Below the pieces are notes generated by a model. The model did not search any database. It was not told the origin of the DNA and saw only the letters and a program-made list of their open reading frames with translations. Shown here in pieces: positions 17,179-24,616 of a stretch of 36,841 bases of DNA (position 1 is its first letter; every line of letters starts with the position of its first letter). The DNA is from Bacteroidales bacterium M3 (GTDB taxonomy: Bacteria > Bacteroidota > Bacteroidia > Bacteroidales > Muribaculaceae): contig LUJN01000017.1 of the NCBI GenBank assembly GCA_001689445.1, positions 1 through 36,841 on the forward strand. Reading direction: 5' to 3'. Made by a program: the position numbers and the translations under genes.

Positions 17179-17635
17179 ACGGGATACCGTAGCAGTTTTT
17201 CACCGTATCCATCACAAATGTCGACTCGATGGAGTCGAGGTTGTCGAGCGTGCCGAGCACGTTGAGGATAAACTGCTGGTAGTAGCGCATGTCGGGCGCG
17301 TGAATCTTTAGCATGTAGTCAAACCGTCCCGAGATGTTGTAGCACTCCGTCACCTCGGGTATCTCGCGGACGTGGGCCGTAAAAGCATTGGCGATGTCGC
17401 GGTTCATGCGGCTCATCTTCACGTGACAGAACACCACAAACCCACGGTTGAGCTTGTCGGCGTCGAGCACGGCGACATACCGCTTTATATACCCCTCCCG
17501 CTCCAGTCTCCTCAGACGCTCAAAGACGGGCGTAGTCGACAAGTGTACGCGGGCGGCAAGCTCCTTGTTGGTGAGCCGCGAGTTCTCCTGCATCGCGGCA
17601 AGTATCTGCAAGTCTATACGGTCGAGTGTCTCCAT
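17174..17635 (-). CDS. Lrp/AsnC family transcriptional regulator
   Basis: This is a 153-residue feast/famine regulator, the normal size. The N-terminal helix-turn-helix covers about residues 4-50 (LDRIDLQILAAMQENSRLT, KELAARVHLSTTPVFERLRRL), followed by the RAM/ligand-binding domain (AVLDADKLNRGFVVFCHV, GRFDYMLKIHAPD). The frame is open to 17698; I choose the ATG at 17633-17635 because the HTH begins directly after it and the extension has no family match. It is divergent from metY with about 180 bp between, so it may control metY in response to an amino acid. That is inferred from position only. Confidence 0.92.
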   Translation of the reverse strand: METLDRIDLQILAAMQENSRLTNKELAARVHLSTTPVFERLRRLEREGYIKRYVAVLDADKLNRGFVVFCHVKMSRMNRDIANAFTAHVREIPEVTECYNISGRFDYMLKIHAPDMRYYQQFILNVLGTLDNLDSIESTFVMDTVKNCYGIPF

Positions 17636-17737
17636 AAGAAAATTTTTCTGTGCGGGAGGCGTCAACGCCACCTCCACACCATGATTATTCCATTTCAAAG
17701 CTCAAAAATAGTTATATTTTCTATATTTTCAAATCTT

Positions 17738-17769
17738 ATTGTGAGAATATTCCACCACCCCTAACTTTG
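17738..17769 (+). promoter_or_regulatory. Promoter of metY
   Basis: TAACTTTG (17762-17769) is a perfect -7 box, with ATTG/TTGTG around 17738-17743 near the -33 position. The region upstream is very AT-rich and lies between lrp and metY, a likely site for Lrp binding, though I see no clear operator. Confidence 0.6.
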
Positions 17770-17814
17770 CATCGTCAACCAAACGAAATATCAACAACAA
17801 AAAACCATAGAACT

Positions 17815-19101
17815 ATGTCACAGAAAAAGCTTCACTTCGAGACCCTTCAGCTCCATGTAGGACAGGAACAGCCCGATCCCGCAACCGACGCCCGCGCCGT
17901 GCCCATCTATCAGACTACCTCATACGTGTTCCGCAACTCGGCTCACGCCGCAGCACGGTTTGGCCTCGCCGACGCGGGCAACATATACGGTCGCCTCACC
18001 AACTCCACCCAAGGGGTATTCGAGGACCGCGTCGCCGCCCTCGAGGGGGGTGTCGCAGGGCTTGCCGTAGCATCGGGCGCGGCTGCCATAACCTATGCAT
18101 TCCTCAACATCACCTCTACAGGCGACCACATCGTCGCGGCAAAGACAATCTACGGCGGCTCCTACAACCTGCTCGACCACACGCTGCCCACCTACGGCGT
18201 GACGACAACCTTTGTAGACCCCGAAAATCTTGAAAACTTTGAAAAGGCTATCCGTCCCAACACCAAGGCGTTGTTTATCGAGACCCTCGGCAACCCCAAC
18301 TCCAACATCATCGACATCGAGGCTGTCGCCGAGATAGCCCACCGCCACGGGCTGCCGCTGATAGTCGACAACACATTCGGCACGCCGTTCCTCATCCGCC
18401 CCATCGAGCACGGGGCCGATATCGTGGTACACTCGGCGACCAAGTTTATCGGCGGCCACGGCTCGTCGCTCGGCGGCGTGATTGTCGACTCGGGCAAGTT
18501 TGACTGGGCTGCCTCCGACAAGTTCCCCCAGCTCTCAGCTCCCGACCCCTCCTACCACGGTGTGCGGTTTGTCGACGCCGCCGGTCCGGCAGCCTACGTG
18601 ACCCGCATCCGCGCCGTGCTGCTGCGCGACACCGGCGCCACCATCTCCCCGTTCAACGCCTTCATACTGCTGCAAGGGCTTGAAACGCTGTCGCTGCGCG
18701 TCGAGCGTCATGTCGAGAACGCTCTCCGCGTCGTGGAGTTCCTGCGCAACCATCCCAAGGTCGCGCGCGTCAACCACCCCTCGCTCCCCGACCATCCCGA
18801 CCACGAGCTTTACAGCCGCTACTTCCCCAACGGCGCAGGGTCGATATTCACCTTTGAGGTCAAGGGAGGCGAAAAGGAGGCCCACCGCTTCATCGACTCG
18901 CTGGAGATATTCTCCTTGCTCGCCAACGTGGCCGACGTGAAGTCGCTCGTCATCCACCCCGCCTCCACAACCCACTCGCAGCTCACCGACGCCCAAAAGG
19001 CCGAGCAGGGCATCACCCCCGGCACCGTGCGCCTCTCCATCGGCACCGAGCACATCGACGACCTCCTCGCCGACCTCGCCCAAGCCCTCGACAAAATCTA
19101 A
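17815..19101 (+). CDS. metY: O-acetylhomoserine (thiol)-lyase
   Basis: This is a cytoplasmic PLP enzyme of the Cys/Met metabolism family that would make homocysteine from O-acetylhomoserine and sulfide, or serve the related cysteine synthase activity. It has 428 residues, the length of the MetY/Met17 branch. The start MSQKKLHFETLQLHVGQ is the usual family N terminus. The PLP lysine is Lys210 in HSATKFIGGHG, preceded by IVDNTFGTPF; the C-terminal region VKSLVIHPASTTHSQL is also conserved. The frame runs upstream to 17650, but that part crosses the promoter. Downstream are five AAAC repeats and a terminator. Confidence 0.93.
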   Translation: MSQKKLHFETLQLHVGQEQPDPATDARAVPIYQTTSYVFRNSAHAAARFGLADAGNIYGRLTNSTQGVFEDRVAALEGGVAGLAVASGAAAITYAFLNITSTGDHIVAAKTIYGGSYNLLDHTLPTYGVTTTFVDPENLENFEKAIRPNTKALFIETLGNPNSNIIDIEAVAEIAHRHGLPLIVDNTFGTPFLIRPIEHGADIVVHSATKFIGGHGSSLGGVIVDSGKFDWAASDKFPQLSAPDPSYHGVRFVDAAGPAAYVTRIRAVLLRDTGATISPFNAFILLQGLETLSLRVERHVENALRVVEFLRNHPKVARVNHPSLPDHPDHELYSRYFPNGAGSIFTFEVKGGEKEAHRFIDSLEIFSLLANVADVKSLVIHPASTTHSQLTDAQKAEQGITPGTVRLSIGTEHIDDLLADLAQALDKI

Positions 19102-19135
19102 TCCTTATAATATAATCCTTAGGTCCACAATAGCC

Positions 19136-19155
19136 AAACAAACAAACAAACAAAC
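19136..19155. repeat. AAAC microsatellite, five units
   Basis: Five perfect AAAC units lie in the 3' untranslated region of metY before the terminator. A slippage-prone tract with no evident function. Confidence 0.8.
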
Positions 19156-19187
19156 AATCAGGAATCAATCTACACAACAACAGGAGT

Positions 19188-19238
19188 AGAACCACGACCA
19201 CCACGGGGACAATTCAAAATGGTGGTCGTGGTTCTTTA
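19188..19238 (+). terminator. Rho-independent terminator of metY
   Basis: AGAACCACGACCACC (19188-19202) and its perfect complement at 19221-19235 form a 15-bp stem with an 18-nt loop. A short T-run follows. Confidence 0.75.
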
Positions 19239-19301
19239 ATTCATCGATAACATTTGATTTCCGATGGTTTGCCCGGGTCTCGCACAACTGTGAACTCTGA
19301 C

Positions 19302-19451
19302 CTATGGACTTTGCACCCACAGCAGAACTTTCCCGGCGAGGAGTCGGGTGAACGTGGCGTCAAGACCGGCGGTCTTGCCGGGATAGGGACGCGAGATATG
19401 GGACAATGCGCCGTGTCGCGGCAGTAGCTGTGTAATCCTCTTTCTCATCAT
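19302..19451 (-). pseudogene. Truncated DUF3037 gene remnant (3' end only)
   Basis: This is a 49-codon frame whose translation matches the C terminus of the intact DUF3037 protein at 22506-22931: SRPYPGKTAGLDATFTRLLA here against SRPHPGKTADLDATFTRLLA there. The nucleotide match is strong over 19331-19395 versus 22531-22595. The rest of the gene is missing; the upstream side runs into the cupin terminator within 25 bp. The remnant has the same strand as the intact gene, and the hcp cluster lies between the two. It is a displaced 3' end or a decayed paralogue, not an independent gene. Confidence 0.75.
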
Positions 19452-19475
19452 GGCGATATGCCATTTGACAGGGAA

Positions 19476-19523
19476 ACAACAAGGGCATTCGGGAAATCCA
19501 TGTTCCCCGAATGCCCTTGTTGT
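19476..19523 (-). terminator. Terminator of the hcp-cupin cluster
   Basis: An 18-bp perfect stem (19476-19493 with 19506-19523) and a 12-nt loop lie 16 bp after the cupin stop on the minus strand. T-richness is modest. Confidence 0.7.
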
Positions 19524-19539
19524 GCAAGACGTTTTGGGA

Positions 19540-19839
19540 TTATGCGTTGAGTTTCGTTACAAGGACCTTAAACCGCTCAGTTGCTTTCAGGGAATGCTTT
19601 ACGCCCGGTGTCATAGTGAGCGCATCGCCCTCTTTCAGCTCAAGCACTTTATCCTCAATGGTGAACTCCATGCTCCCGTCTATTATCTGGACGAGTACAT
19701 CGGCATTGGCCGTGTGCGTGGGAATCTCAAGCCCCTTGTCAACTGCCATAAGGAGCGAAAGCCCGCTGTGGTTCTGCATGATGACTTCCTTTGCTATAGA
19801 GCCGTCAGCGTATGGGATTTTGTCTTTTAATCTAAACAT
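19540..19839 (-). CDS. Small cupin-domain protein
   Basis: This is a 99-residue single cupin_2 barrel. The first cupin motif is reduced (THTANADVLVQIIDGSMEF), with His at THT, and the second motif is EGDALTMTPGVKHSL with its terminal His. The early metal ligands look partly replaced, so it may bind metal weakly or act as a small ligand sensor. It is the last gene of the minus-strand hcp cluster, 13 bp after the 39-residue membrane peptide, and a strong hairpin follows. Cupins of this size often accompany redox or nitrosative-stress genes; the exact role is not known. Confidence 0.85.
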   Translation of the reverse strand: MFRLKDKIPYADGSIAKEVIMQNHSGLSLLMAVDKGLEIPTHTANADVLVQIIDGSMEFTIEDKVLELKEGDALTMTPGVKHSLKATERFKVLVTKLNA

Positions 19840-19852
19840 GTCGTCAATCTAC

Positions 19853-19972
19853 TTATAGGTTTCTTTTTTTGCGAATCTTCATAGTGGTGATAAGGCCGAT
19901 GCCGAATATCAGGAAATATAGAGCGGCAAAGACAAGCCCGAGGCAGAGGAAAAGGTCGGATGATATTCTCAT
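19853..19972 (-). CDS. 39-residue membrane peptide
   Basis: This is a small reading frame with one hydrophobic helix (about 7-30, LFLCLGLVFAALYFLIFGIGLI) and a basic tail KIRKKRNL. Its ATG overlaps the stop of the preceding membrane-protein gene as ATGA, which argues for coupled translation and a real gene. The frame is open upstream to 20143, but that part is only a shadow of the neighbour. It is probably a small partner of the adjacent membrane protein. Function unknown. Confidence 0.65.
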   Translation of the reverse strand: MRISSDLFLCLGLVFAALYFLIFGIGLITTMKIRKKRNL

Positions 19973-20391
19973 GACTTTGCAGATTGAAAAGTTTCCTGTA
20001 AGCGCGGAGGTATGCGTCCGTTCATGTACTTCTGCCATCCCGCGTTCAATATGATAAGGAGGAGTATCCACCACTTGGGGTATTTCAGGAAAAGGACTGA
20101 CAGTGTTATCGCAACCACGATGTTCAGTGCAATCCAGCCCCATAATCCGGCTTTCCTGAAATCAATCCTCACATTGCCCGCACCTGCCGCCACGCGCCAT
20201 GTGCCAAGCCCCGATTCGCATACATATGCGCAATATGCCATGAGAGTTGAACCGAGAAGCGCCTCCGCAGCCGAATAGCCGTGGTCGAGATGGAAATAGG
20301 CTGCGAGCGACAGGGCCGCCAGCCAGAGCATGGCGTGCGCCGCCGCTATCACATACCTGTGGATAAACCGGTTCACATCCCGTCCCTCCAT
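19969..20391 (-). CDS. Integral membrane protein of the hcp cluster
   Basis: I do not recognise the family. The 140-residue protein has about four hydrophobic segments (near 13-30, 37-55, 80-100 and 105-122) and a basic C-terminal tail ending QSAKS. The ATG at 20389-20391 lies 5 bp after the hcp stop; a GTG one codon upstream is possible. It overlaps the next small gene by ATGA. The context suggests a membrane component of the hcp cluster, perhaps linked to electron supply or nitrosative stress, but nothing in the sequence shows a cofactor site. Confidence 0.75.
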   Translation of the reverse strand: MEGRDVNRFIHRYVIAAAHAMLWLAALSLAAYFHLDHGYSAAEALLGSTLMAYCAYVCESGLGTWRVAAGAGNVRIDFRKAGLWGWIALNIVVAITLSVLFLKYPKWWILLLIILNAGWQKYMNGRIPPRLQETFQSAKS

Positions 20392-20396
20392 CACTT

Positions 20397-22071
20397 TCAG
20401 CCGATAAGAGTTGCCAGGTCCTCGTCAACTGTCGAGATTGTGCCGATATTGAACTTCTCCTGAAGTACCTTCAGGATTTCCGGCGTGAAGAATGCCGGAA
20501 GTGTCGGGCCTGTATGAATGTTCTTGACCCCGAGGCTAAGCAGGGCGAGAAGTACAATCACGGCCTTCTGCTCGTACCATGCGATGTTATAGACAATCGG
20601 CAGCTCATTGACGCTTTTCAGCCCGAAGGCATCCTTTAGAGCGTTGGCAATCACCACCAGCGAATAGGAATCGTTGCACTGCCCGGCATCGAGCACGCGG
20701 GGCACTCCCTCGATGTCGCCGAGCGGCAACTTGTTGTAGCGGTATTTGGCACAGCCTGCGGTGAGAATCACACAGTCAGTCTTTCGGAAGCCTCTCAGCA
20801 AACTCCGTGTAGTATTTTCGTGAGGGCATCCGGCCGTCACATCCGGCCATGACCACAAACTTGCGGATTTTGCCTGTCTTGATGAGGTCGATAATCTTTG
20901 GTGCCAAGGCGAGCACCTGATTGTGGGCAAATCCGGCCACAATCTCTCCGTGCTCTATCTCGGTCGGCGGCTGGCATTTCTGAGCGCGTTCTATTATTTC
21001 GGAGAAATCTTTCTTCCCGTCTTTTCCTTCGGGGATGAAGTGTGTGCCGGGCATGCCGACAACCCCTGTCGTATATACACGGTCCATATAGGTGGTTTTC
21101 GGACGCGGCGGGACGATGCAGTTGGAGGTAAACAGGAACATGCCGTTGAATGTCTCGAACTCGTCGACCTGTCGCCACCATGCGTTGCCGTAGTTGCCCG
21201 CGAAATGGGGGAATTTCTTGAAGAACGGGTAGCTCTGGGCCGGAAGCATCTCGGAGTGGGTGTAGATGTCAACGCCCTTACCGGCAGACTGTTCGAGCAA
21301 TTCCTCAAGATCCTTGAGGTCGTGACCGCTTACAAGTATGCCGGGACGATTTCTGACACCGATGTCCACCTTGGTGATTTCAGGATTGCCGTAGGCCGAT
21401 GTGTTCGCCTTGTCAAGCAAAGCCATTGCCTTGACGCCTCCGTCGCCCACATTGAGGACAAGCGAGAACAGCTCGTCAACGTCTATGTCGGGGCGGCTTA
21501 TCTCCGCGAGGGCATTCTCAATGATGACGTATATGTCTTCGTCCTCATAGCCGAGGTTATAGGCATGACGGGCGTAGGCTGCCATACCCTTGCAGCCGTA
21601 TATGGCAAGCTGCTTCAGCCCCCTTATGTCGGGGTTCTTGTCGTGGAGCACGCTTGCTATCTCCTCTTCAAGAGTACCCCCGTGTTCGATTATCTCATGC
21701 CGGCCATAGTCCTCTTTGGAGATATGATATGATACCTCGGGCATGAACGGAGGTTCCATACCGCTCTTTTTCGCTGTCCCCTCAAGCACGTTCTTCAGCT
21801 CGAAGGCTCTGGCTATGTAGCCGTCGAGCATGTCATTGTCGAAGTTGGCGTTGGTGATGGTGGTGAACAGTGCGTCTACAATGAAACGCGACGCCTCCTT
21901 GCTTGATTCGCCTTTCTCACGCAGCTGCCGGTTTACGATGGCCATGCCCCGGGCGATATAAAGGAGTTGGTCCATTCTCGTTGATGTCTCGGGTTTCTTG
22001 CCGCATACGCCTTGTATCTCACAGCCTTTGCCGCGTGCCGTCTCCTGGCACTGGTAACAGAACATTTTCAT
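20397..22071 (-). pseudogene. hcp: Hydroxylamine reductase / hybrid-cluster protein, frameshifted
   Basis: This is the iron-sulfur hybrid-cluster protein, which reduces hydroxylamine in vitro and nitric oxide in vivo. The N-terminal [4Fe-4S] cysteines are in FCYQCQETARGKGCEIQGVC (class I spacing), and hybrid-cluster ligands are seen in TSNCIVPP and MAGCDGRMPS. The frame then stops at 20776-20778 after AERLPKD. The protein continues in another frame with TDCVILTAGCAKYRYN, DAGQCNDSY and WYEQKAV, carrying two further Cys plus Glu and Lys ligands. The break is a 4-bp tandem duplication, GACTGACT (20774-20781). Removing one unit restores 556 residues, the normal length. As written, the truncated protein lacks four cluster ligands and cannot be active. 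A sequencing error or a reversible slippage switch are alternatives. Confidence 0.88.
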
Positions 22072-22095
22072 AATATGGGGAGATTTTTTAAGCGG

Positions 22096-22446
22096 TTATT
22101 TTGTCAAGAGGTCATAAACCACAATGGCATTGTTGTGCTGTTCGTCATGCGACGAGTAGAGCAGAGTCACGACCGGTTTCTGCGCAAGGAGGTGGCGCAA
22201 CGCCCCAAATGATGGATTTTCTTCCAGTTCCTTGGAATACCGTGTCTCAAACTCAGGCCAACGGCCAACGGGATCTTCATGGAACCATTCACGGAGTTCT
22301 GTGGATGGGGCGATGTCCTTATCCCATAAATCGTAAGGGAAAGTCTCGTGTGAAAGGCCCCTCGGCCAAAGCCTGTCTATGTACACCCTGAAGCCGTCTT
22401 CAGGGGATGCGGGCTCGTAAGCCCGTTTTAATCGATATTGTGTCAT
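22096..22446 (-). CDS. DUF488 family protein
   Basis: This is a 116-residue cytoplasmic protein of the DUF488 family (YeaO-like). It has the opening RLKRAYEPASPEDGFRVYIDRLWPRG, the segment WDKDIAPSTELREWFHEDP and the hydrophobic core PVVTLLYSSHDEQHNNAIV, all in the usual order and length. The gene is first in the hcp cluster and its stop is 24 bp from the hcp ATG. DUF488 proteins are often found beside iron-sulfur or stress genes, but no activity is established. Confidence 0.9.
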   Translation of the reverse strand: MTQYRLKRAYEPASPEDGFRVYIDRLWPRGLSHETFPYDLWDKDIAPSTELREWFHEDPVGRWPEFETRYSKELEENPSFGALRHLLAQKPVVTLLYSSHDEQHNNAIVVYDLLTK

Positions 22447-22505
22447 AAGTCATGCTATTGTTACTCAATTCTAACGCATGCATCCGCCATATGGTTCATA
22501 ATCAT

Positions 22506-22931
22506 TCATGGCCTGGACTTTATGAGCACTTGCTCGGCGAGGAGGCGGGTGAACGTGGCGTCGAGGTCGGCGGTCTTGCCGGGATGGGGGCGCGAGGTCT
22601 GGAGCGACGCGCTGCGCACCGCCGTGAGCCAGCGGAAACGCTCGTGGGCATCAAGAGCGGCTATCGGGCTGCAACAACCATCGTCACCGACGGCGGTATC
22701 CCCGGCGGCGATGCGCTCAAACGAGGCAAGTTGACGGCGCAACAGGGCGCAATCCATGTCGGGAAACAGGTTCCGCAGCCGCCCCTCGTCAATATGAATC
22801 GCCACCCGAAGCCAGCGGCGACGCTTACACATCATCAGCAGCCCCACGTTGACAAACTCCTCCCGCTCCACACGGGGCACATACCGTATCACGGCATACT
22901 CATACAAGTGTTTTTCTGACTGAGATTGCAT
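22506..22931 (-). CDS. DUF3037 domain protein, partner of HipA-like kinase
   Basis: This is a 141-residue protein of DUF3037. The motif YEYAVIRYVPRVEREEFVNVGLLMM near the N terminus is the family's hallmark. I choose the ATG at 22929-22931; a TTG three codons earlier is possible. It overlaps the end of the HipA-like gene by 32 bp, so the two are translationally linked, a pairing common in genomes. The function is unknown, but the overlap suggests it controls or is acted on by the kinase. A truncated copy of its 3' end lies at 19302-19451. Confidence 0.9.
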   Translation of the reverse strand: MQSQSEKHLYEYAVIRYVPRVEREEFVNVGLLMMCKRRRWLRVAIHIDEGRLRNLFPDMDCALLRRQLASFERIAAGDTAVGDDGCCSPIAALDAHERFRWLTAVRSASLQTSRPHPGKTADLDATFTRLLAEQVLIKSRP

Positions 22932-23694
22932 GGTCGACAAATATTCGGGAGTTAGCCAATCGTTCTTTCAGGAATGTGGAGTAAACGCGCCGCTGCTCCA
23001 CGGCGGGAATGTCGGGCGCGGCAGCCACGAGCCAGTCGTCAGGCACAGCGGCAACCACGGCGTCGATTACCTCGGGGGTGATGCGCGAGCGCATGTAGTC
23101 GTCGGCCTCAAGCATCCGCGAGGCGCGGGACAACAGGGCGTGGTCCTTGACGTAGGGAAACGGTGACAGCGCGGCCCGTTCCCACCCCTGCCAAGAGTGG
23201 TGGAAGTAGAGCGACGCCCCGTGGTCGATGAGCCACAGGTCACCCTGCCACAGCAGCATATTGGTGTTGCGCGGAGTGCGGTCAATATTCATCAGGAAAG
23301 CGTCGAGCCACACTATCCGCGACGCCGTGACGGCATCCGTGGCATTGACCGCCACATCCCATGTCATCGCGCCCGACAGGTAGTGTAGCCCAAGGTTCAG
23401 CCCACGGCTCGACTGCAGCAGGTCCTGTATCTCCTCGTCACCCTCGGTGCGTCCGAAGTCCTCGTCGAGGTCGAGAAACACCTGCTCGGGCACACGCAGC
23501 CCCGCCGCACGCGCCAGCTCGCCGCCAATCAGCTCGGCAATCAACGCTTTTGTCCCATGGCCCGCGCCACGGAACTTCACCACATACTTGAAGCCATCAT
23601 CGGCCTCGGCAAGCGCCGGCAGCGACCCACCCTCGCGCAACGGCGTGACGTAGCGCGTGACGGCGGCTGTGCGCAATTCTATTCCATCTTCCAT
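22900..23694 (-). CDS. HipA-like kinase
   Basis: This is a 264-residue HipA-family kinase-fold protein, shorter than E. coli HipA (440) because it lacks the N-subdomain. The ATP-binding Lys40 lies in YVVKFRGAGHGTKALIAE; Asp138 in LMNIDRTPRNTN is the likely catalytic residue, and DHG (Asp157) resembles the metal-binding motif. The key residues are therefore present and an active kinase is plausible. The frame extends upstream to 24162 but crosses the promoter, so I use the ATG at 23692-23694. There is no HipB-like antitoxin; DUF3037 is the only partner. The substrate is unknown. Confidence 0.88.
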   Translation of the reverse strand: MEDGIELRTAAVTRYVTPLREGGSLPALAEADDGFKYVVKFRGAGHGTKALIAELIGGELARAAGLRVPEQVFLDLDEDFGRTEGDEEIQDLLQSSRGLNLGLHYLSGAMTWDVAVNATDAVTASRIVWLDAFLMNIDRTPRNTNMLLWQGDLWLIDHGASLYFHHSWQGWERAALSPFPYVKDHALLSRASRMLEADDYMRSRITPEVIDAVVAAVPDDWLVAAAPDIPAVEQRRVYSTFLKERLANSRIFVDHAISVRKTLV

Positions 23695-23700
23695 TATAGG

Positions 23701-23732
23701 CAAATTTAGGGTATTCTCCCATATACAACAAA
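23701..23732 (-). promoter_or_regulatory. Promoter of the HipA-like/DUF3037 operon
   Basis: The minus strand has TAAATTTG (23701-23708) with TTTG (23729-23732) upstream and a 20-bp spacer. The -7 box lies only 6 bp from the ATG, so the transcript would be nearly leaderless. Confidence 0.6.
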
Positions 23733-23775
23733 AATCACAGCGTTTTTTGTAATTTAGCACAAAAATTCCAGACCG

Positions 23776-24258
23776 ATGATACGCCCCGTAGAGCCACGCG
23801 ACATCCCCGCGCTGACCGACATATACAACCACTACATCATCCACACCACCGTCTCGTTTGAGACCGAGCCTGTGGCCGTAGCAGAAATGACCCGCCGCGT
23901 GGAGCAGATTTCCGCTACCCACCCCTACCTCGTCCACGAGACCGACGGCACGGTCGACGGCTACTGCTACGCCCACCCGTGGAAAGAGCGTGCCGCCTAC
24001 CGGGGCACACTTGAGACAACCGTCTACCTCCGTCATGGATTGGGACGCCGCGGCATAGGCCGCGCCCTGATGGAACGTCTTATCGCCGACTGCCGCGCCG
24101 CCGACGCACGCGCCCTCATCGCCTGCATCACCGGCGAAAACGACGCCAGCGTCGCCCTCCACCGCCGCCTCGGCTTCCGTCAGGTCGCCCGATTCGAAAA
24201 AGTAGGCTTCAAATTCGGCCGCCTCCTCGACGTCCTCGACTTCGAACTGCTACTGTAG
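23776..24258 (+). CDS. GNAT family N-acetyltransferase (phosphinothricin acetyltransferase-like)
   Basis: This is a 160-residue single-domain acetyltransferase using acetyl-CoA. The family start IRPVEPRDIPALTDIYNHYI with TTVSFETEP matches the Pat/YwnH branch, and the CoA-binding loop is LRHGLGRRGIGRAL; the tail LGFRQVARFEKVGFKFGRLLD is also typical. It is complete. Relatives acetylate amino-acid analogues such as methionine sulfone or phosphinothricin, but the substrate here is unknown. It is divergent from the HipA-like operon and ends 147 bp before the tRNA gene. Confidence 0.92.
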   Translation: MIRPVEPRDIPALTDIYNHYIIHTTVSFETEPVAVAEMTRRVEQISATHPYLVHETDGTVDGYCYAHPWKERAAYRGTLETTVYLRHGLGRRGIGRALMERLIADCRAADARALIACITGENDASVALHRRLGFRQVARFEKVGFKFGRLLDVLDFELLL

Positions 24259-24320
24259 CCCCCGTACACCCGTCGCCATCCCATGCGCAAAACATTTTTT
24301 CCACGAAACCATCCCCGATA

Positions 24321-24351
24321 TTGGCAAAATCAAAGATTATCACTACCTTTG
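24321..24351 (+). promoter_or_regulatory. Promoter of tRNA-Arg
   Basis: TTGG (24321-24324), 19 bp spacer, TACCTTTG (24344-24351) is close to the consensus, 54 bp before the tRNA. Confidence 0.65.
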
Positions 24352-24405
24352 CGCCACAATAACGATGCGGCACAGGCCATTCGCGCCCCACGCCGCAGGA
24401 AAGAT

Positions 24406-24479
24406 GGTCCGGTAGCTCAGCTGGATAGAGCATCTGCCTTCTAAGCAGACGGTCATGCGTTCGAGTCGCATCCGGATCA
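24406..24479 (+). tRNA. tRNA-Arg (anticodon TCT)
   Basis: The cloverleaf is complete: a 7-bp acceptor stem (GGTCCGG with CCGGATC, one G-T pair), D arm GCTC/GAGC, anticodon stem TCTGC/GCAGA with loop CTTCTAA, and T arm ATGCG-TTCGAGT-CGCAT. The discriminator is A and CCA is not encoded. It reads AGA/AGG codons. A terminator follows, and a toxin-antitoxin pair lies directly downstream; tRNA 3' ends are common integration sites, but I see no repeated attachment site. Confidence 0.97.
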
Positions 24480-24492
24480 CAAACTTCAAAGC

Positions 24493-24532
24493 AAAAAGCA
24501 GCAGATTATGGTTCTAATCTGCTGCTTTTTTT
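24493..24532 (+). terminator. Rho-independent terminator after tRNA-Arg
   Basis: A 16-bp perfect stem (24493-24508 with 24515-24530), 6-nt loop and T-run of seven. Confidence 0.9.
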
Positions 24533-24540
24533 GCACATAG

Positions 24541-24562
24541 TGTGTACACTTTTTTGTACACA
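24541..24562. promoter_or_regulatory. Operator of the toxin-antitoxin module (two TGTACA hexamers)
   Basis: TGTGTACA (24541-24548) and TGTACACA (24555-24562) are a perfect inverted repeat. Each half contains TGTACA (24543-24548 and 24555-24560), 12 bp centre to centre, directly upstream of the -33 box. The yefM-yoeB operator of E. coli uses TGTACA cores with that same spacing, from my memory of the literature, so this is a strong candidate for antitoxin binding. Confidence 0.7.
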
Positions 24563-24564
24563 AT

Positions 24565-24596
24565 TTTGTTATTTCATTAAGCAATGGTTATTTTTG
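24565..24596 (+). promoter_or_regulatory. Promoter of the toxin-antitoxin module
   Basis: TTTG (24565-24568), 20-bp spacer, TATTTTTG (24589-24596). Transcription would start near 24603, which excludes the upstream in-frame ATG at 24584 and supports the antitoxin start at 24617. Confidence 0.7.
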
Positions 24597-24616
24597 CATC
24601 AAATAGACAAATTGAG

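Noticed and set aside
19136..19155. AAAC repeats considered as CRISPR or regulatory array
   Set aside because: Only a 4-bp microsatellite with no spacers; no cas genes or CRISPR array anywhere in the window.
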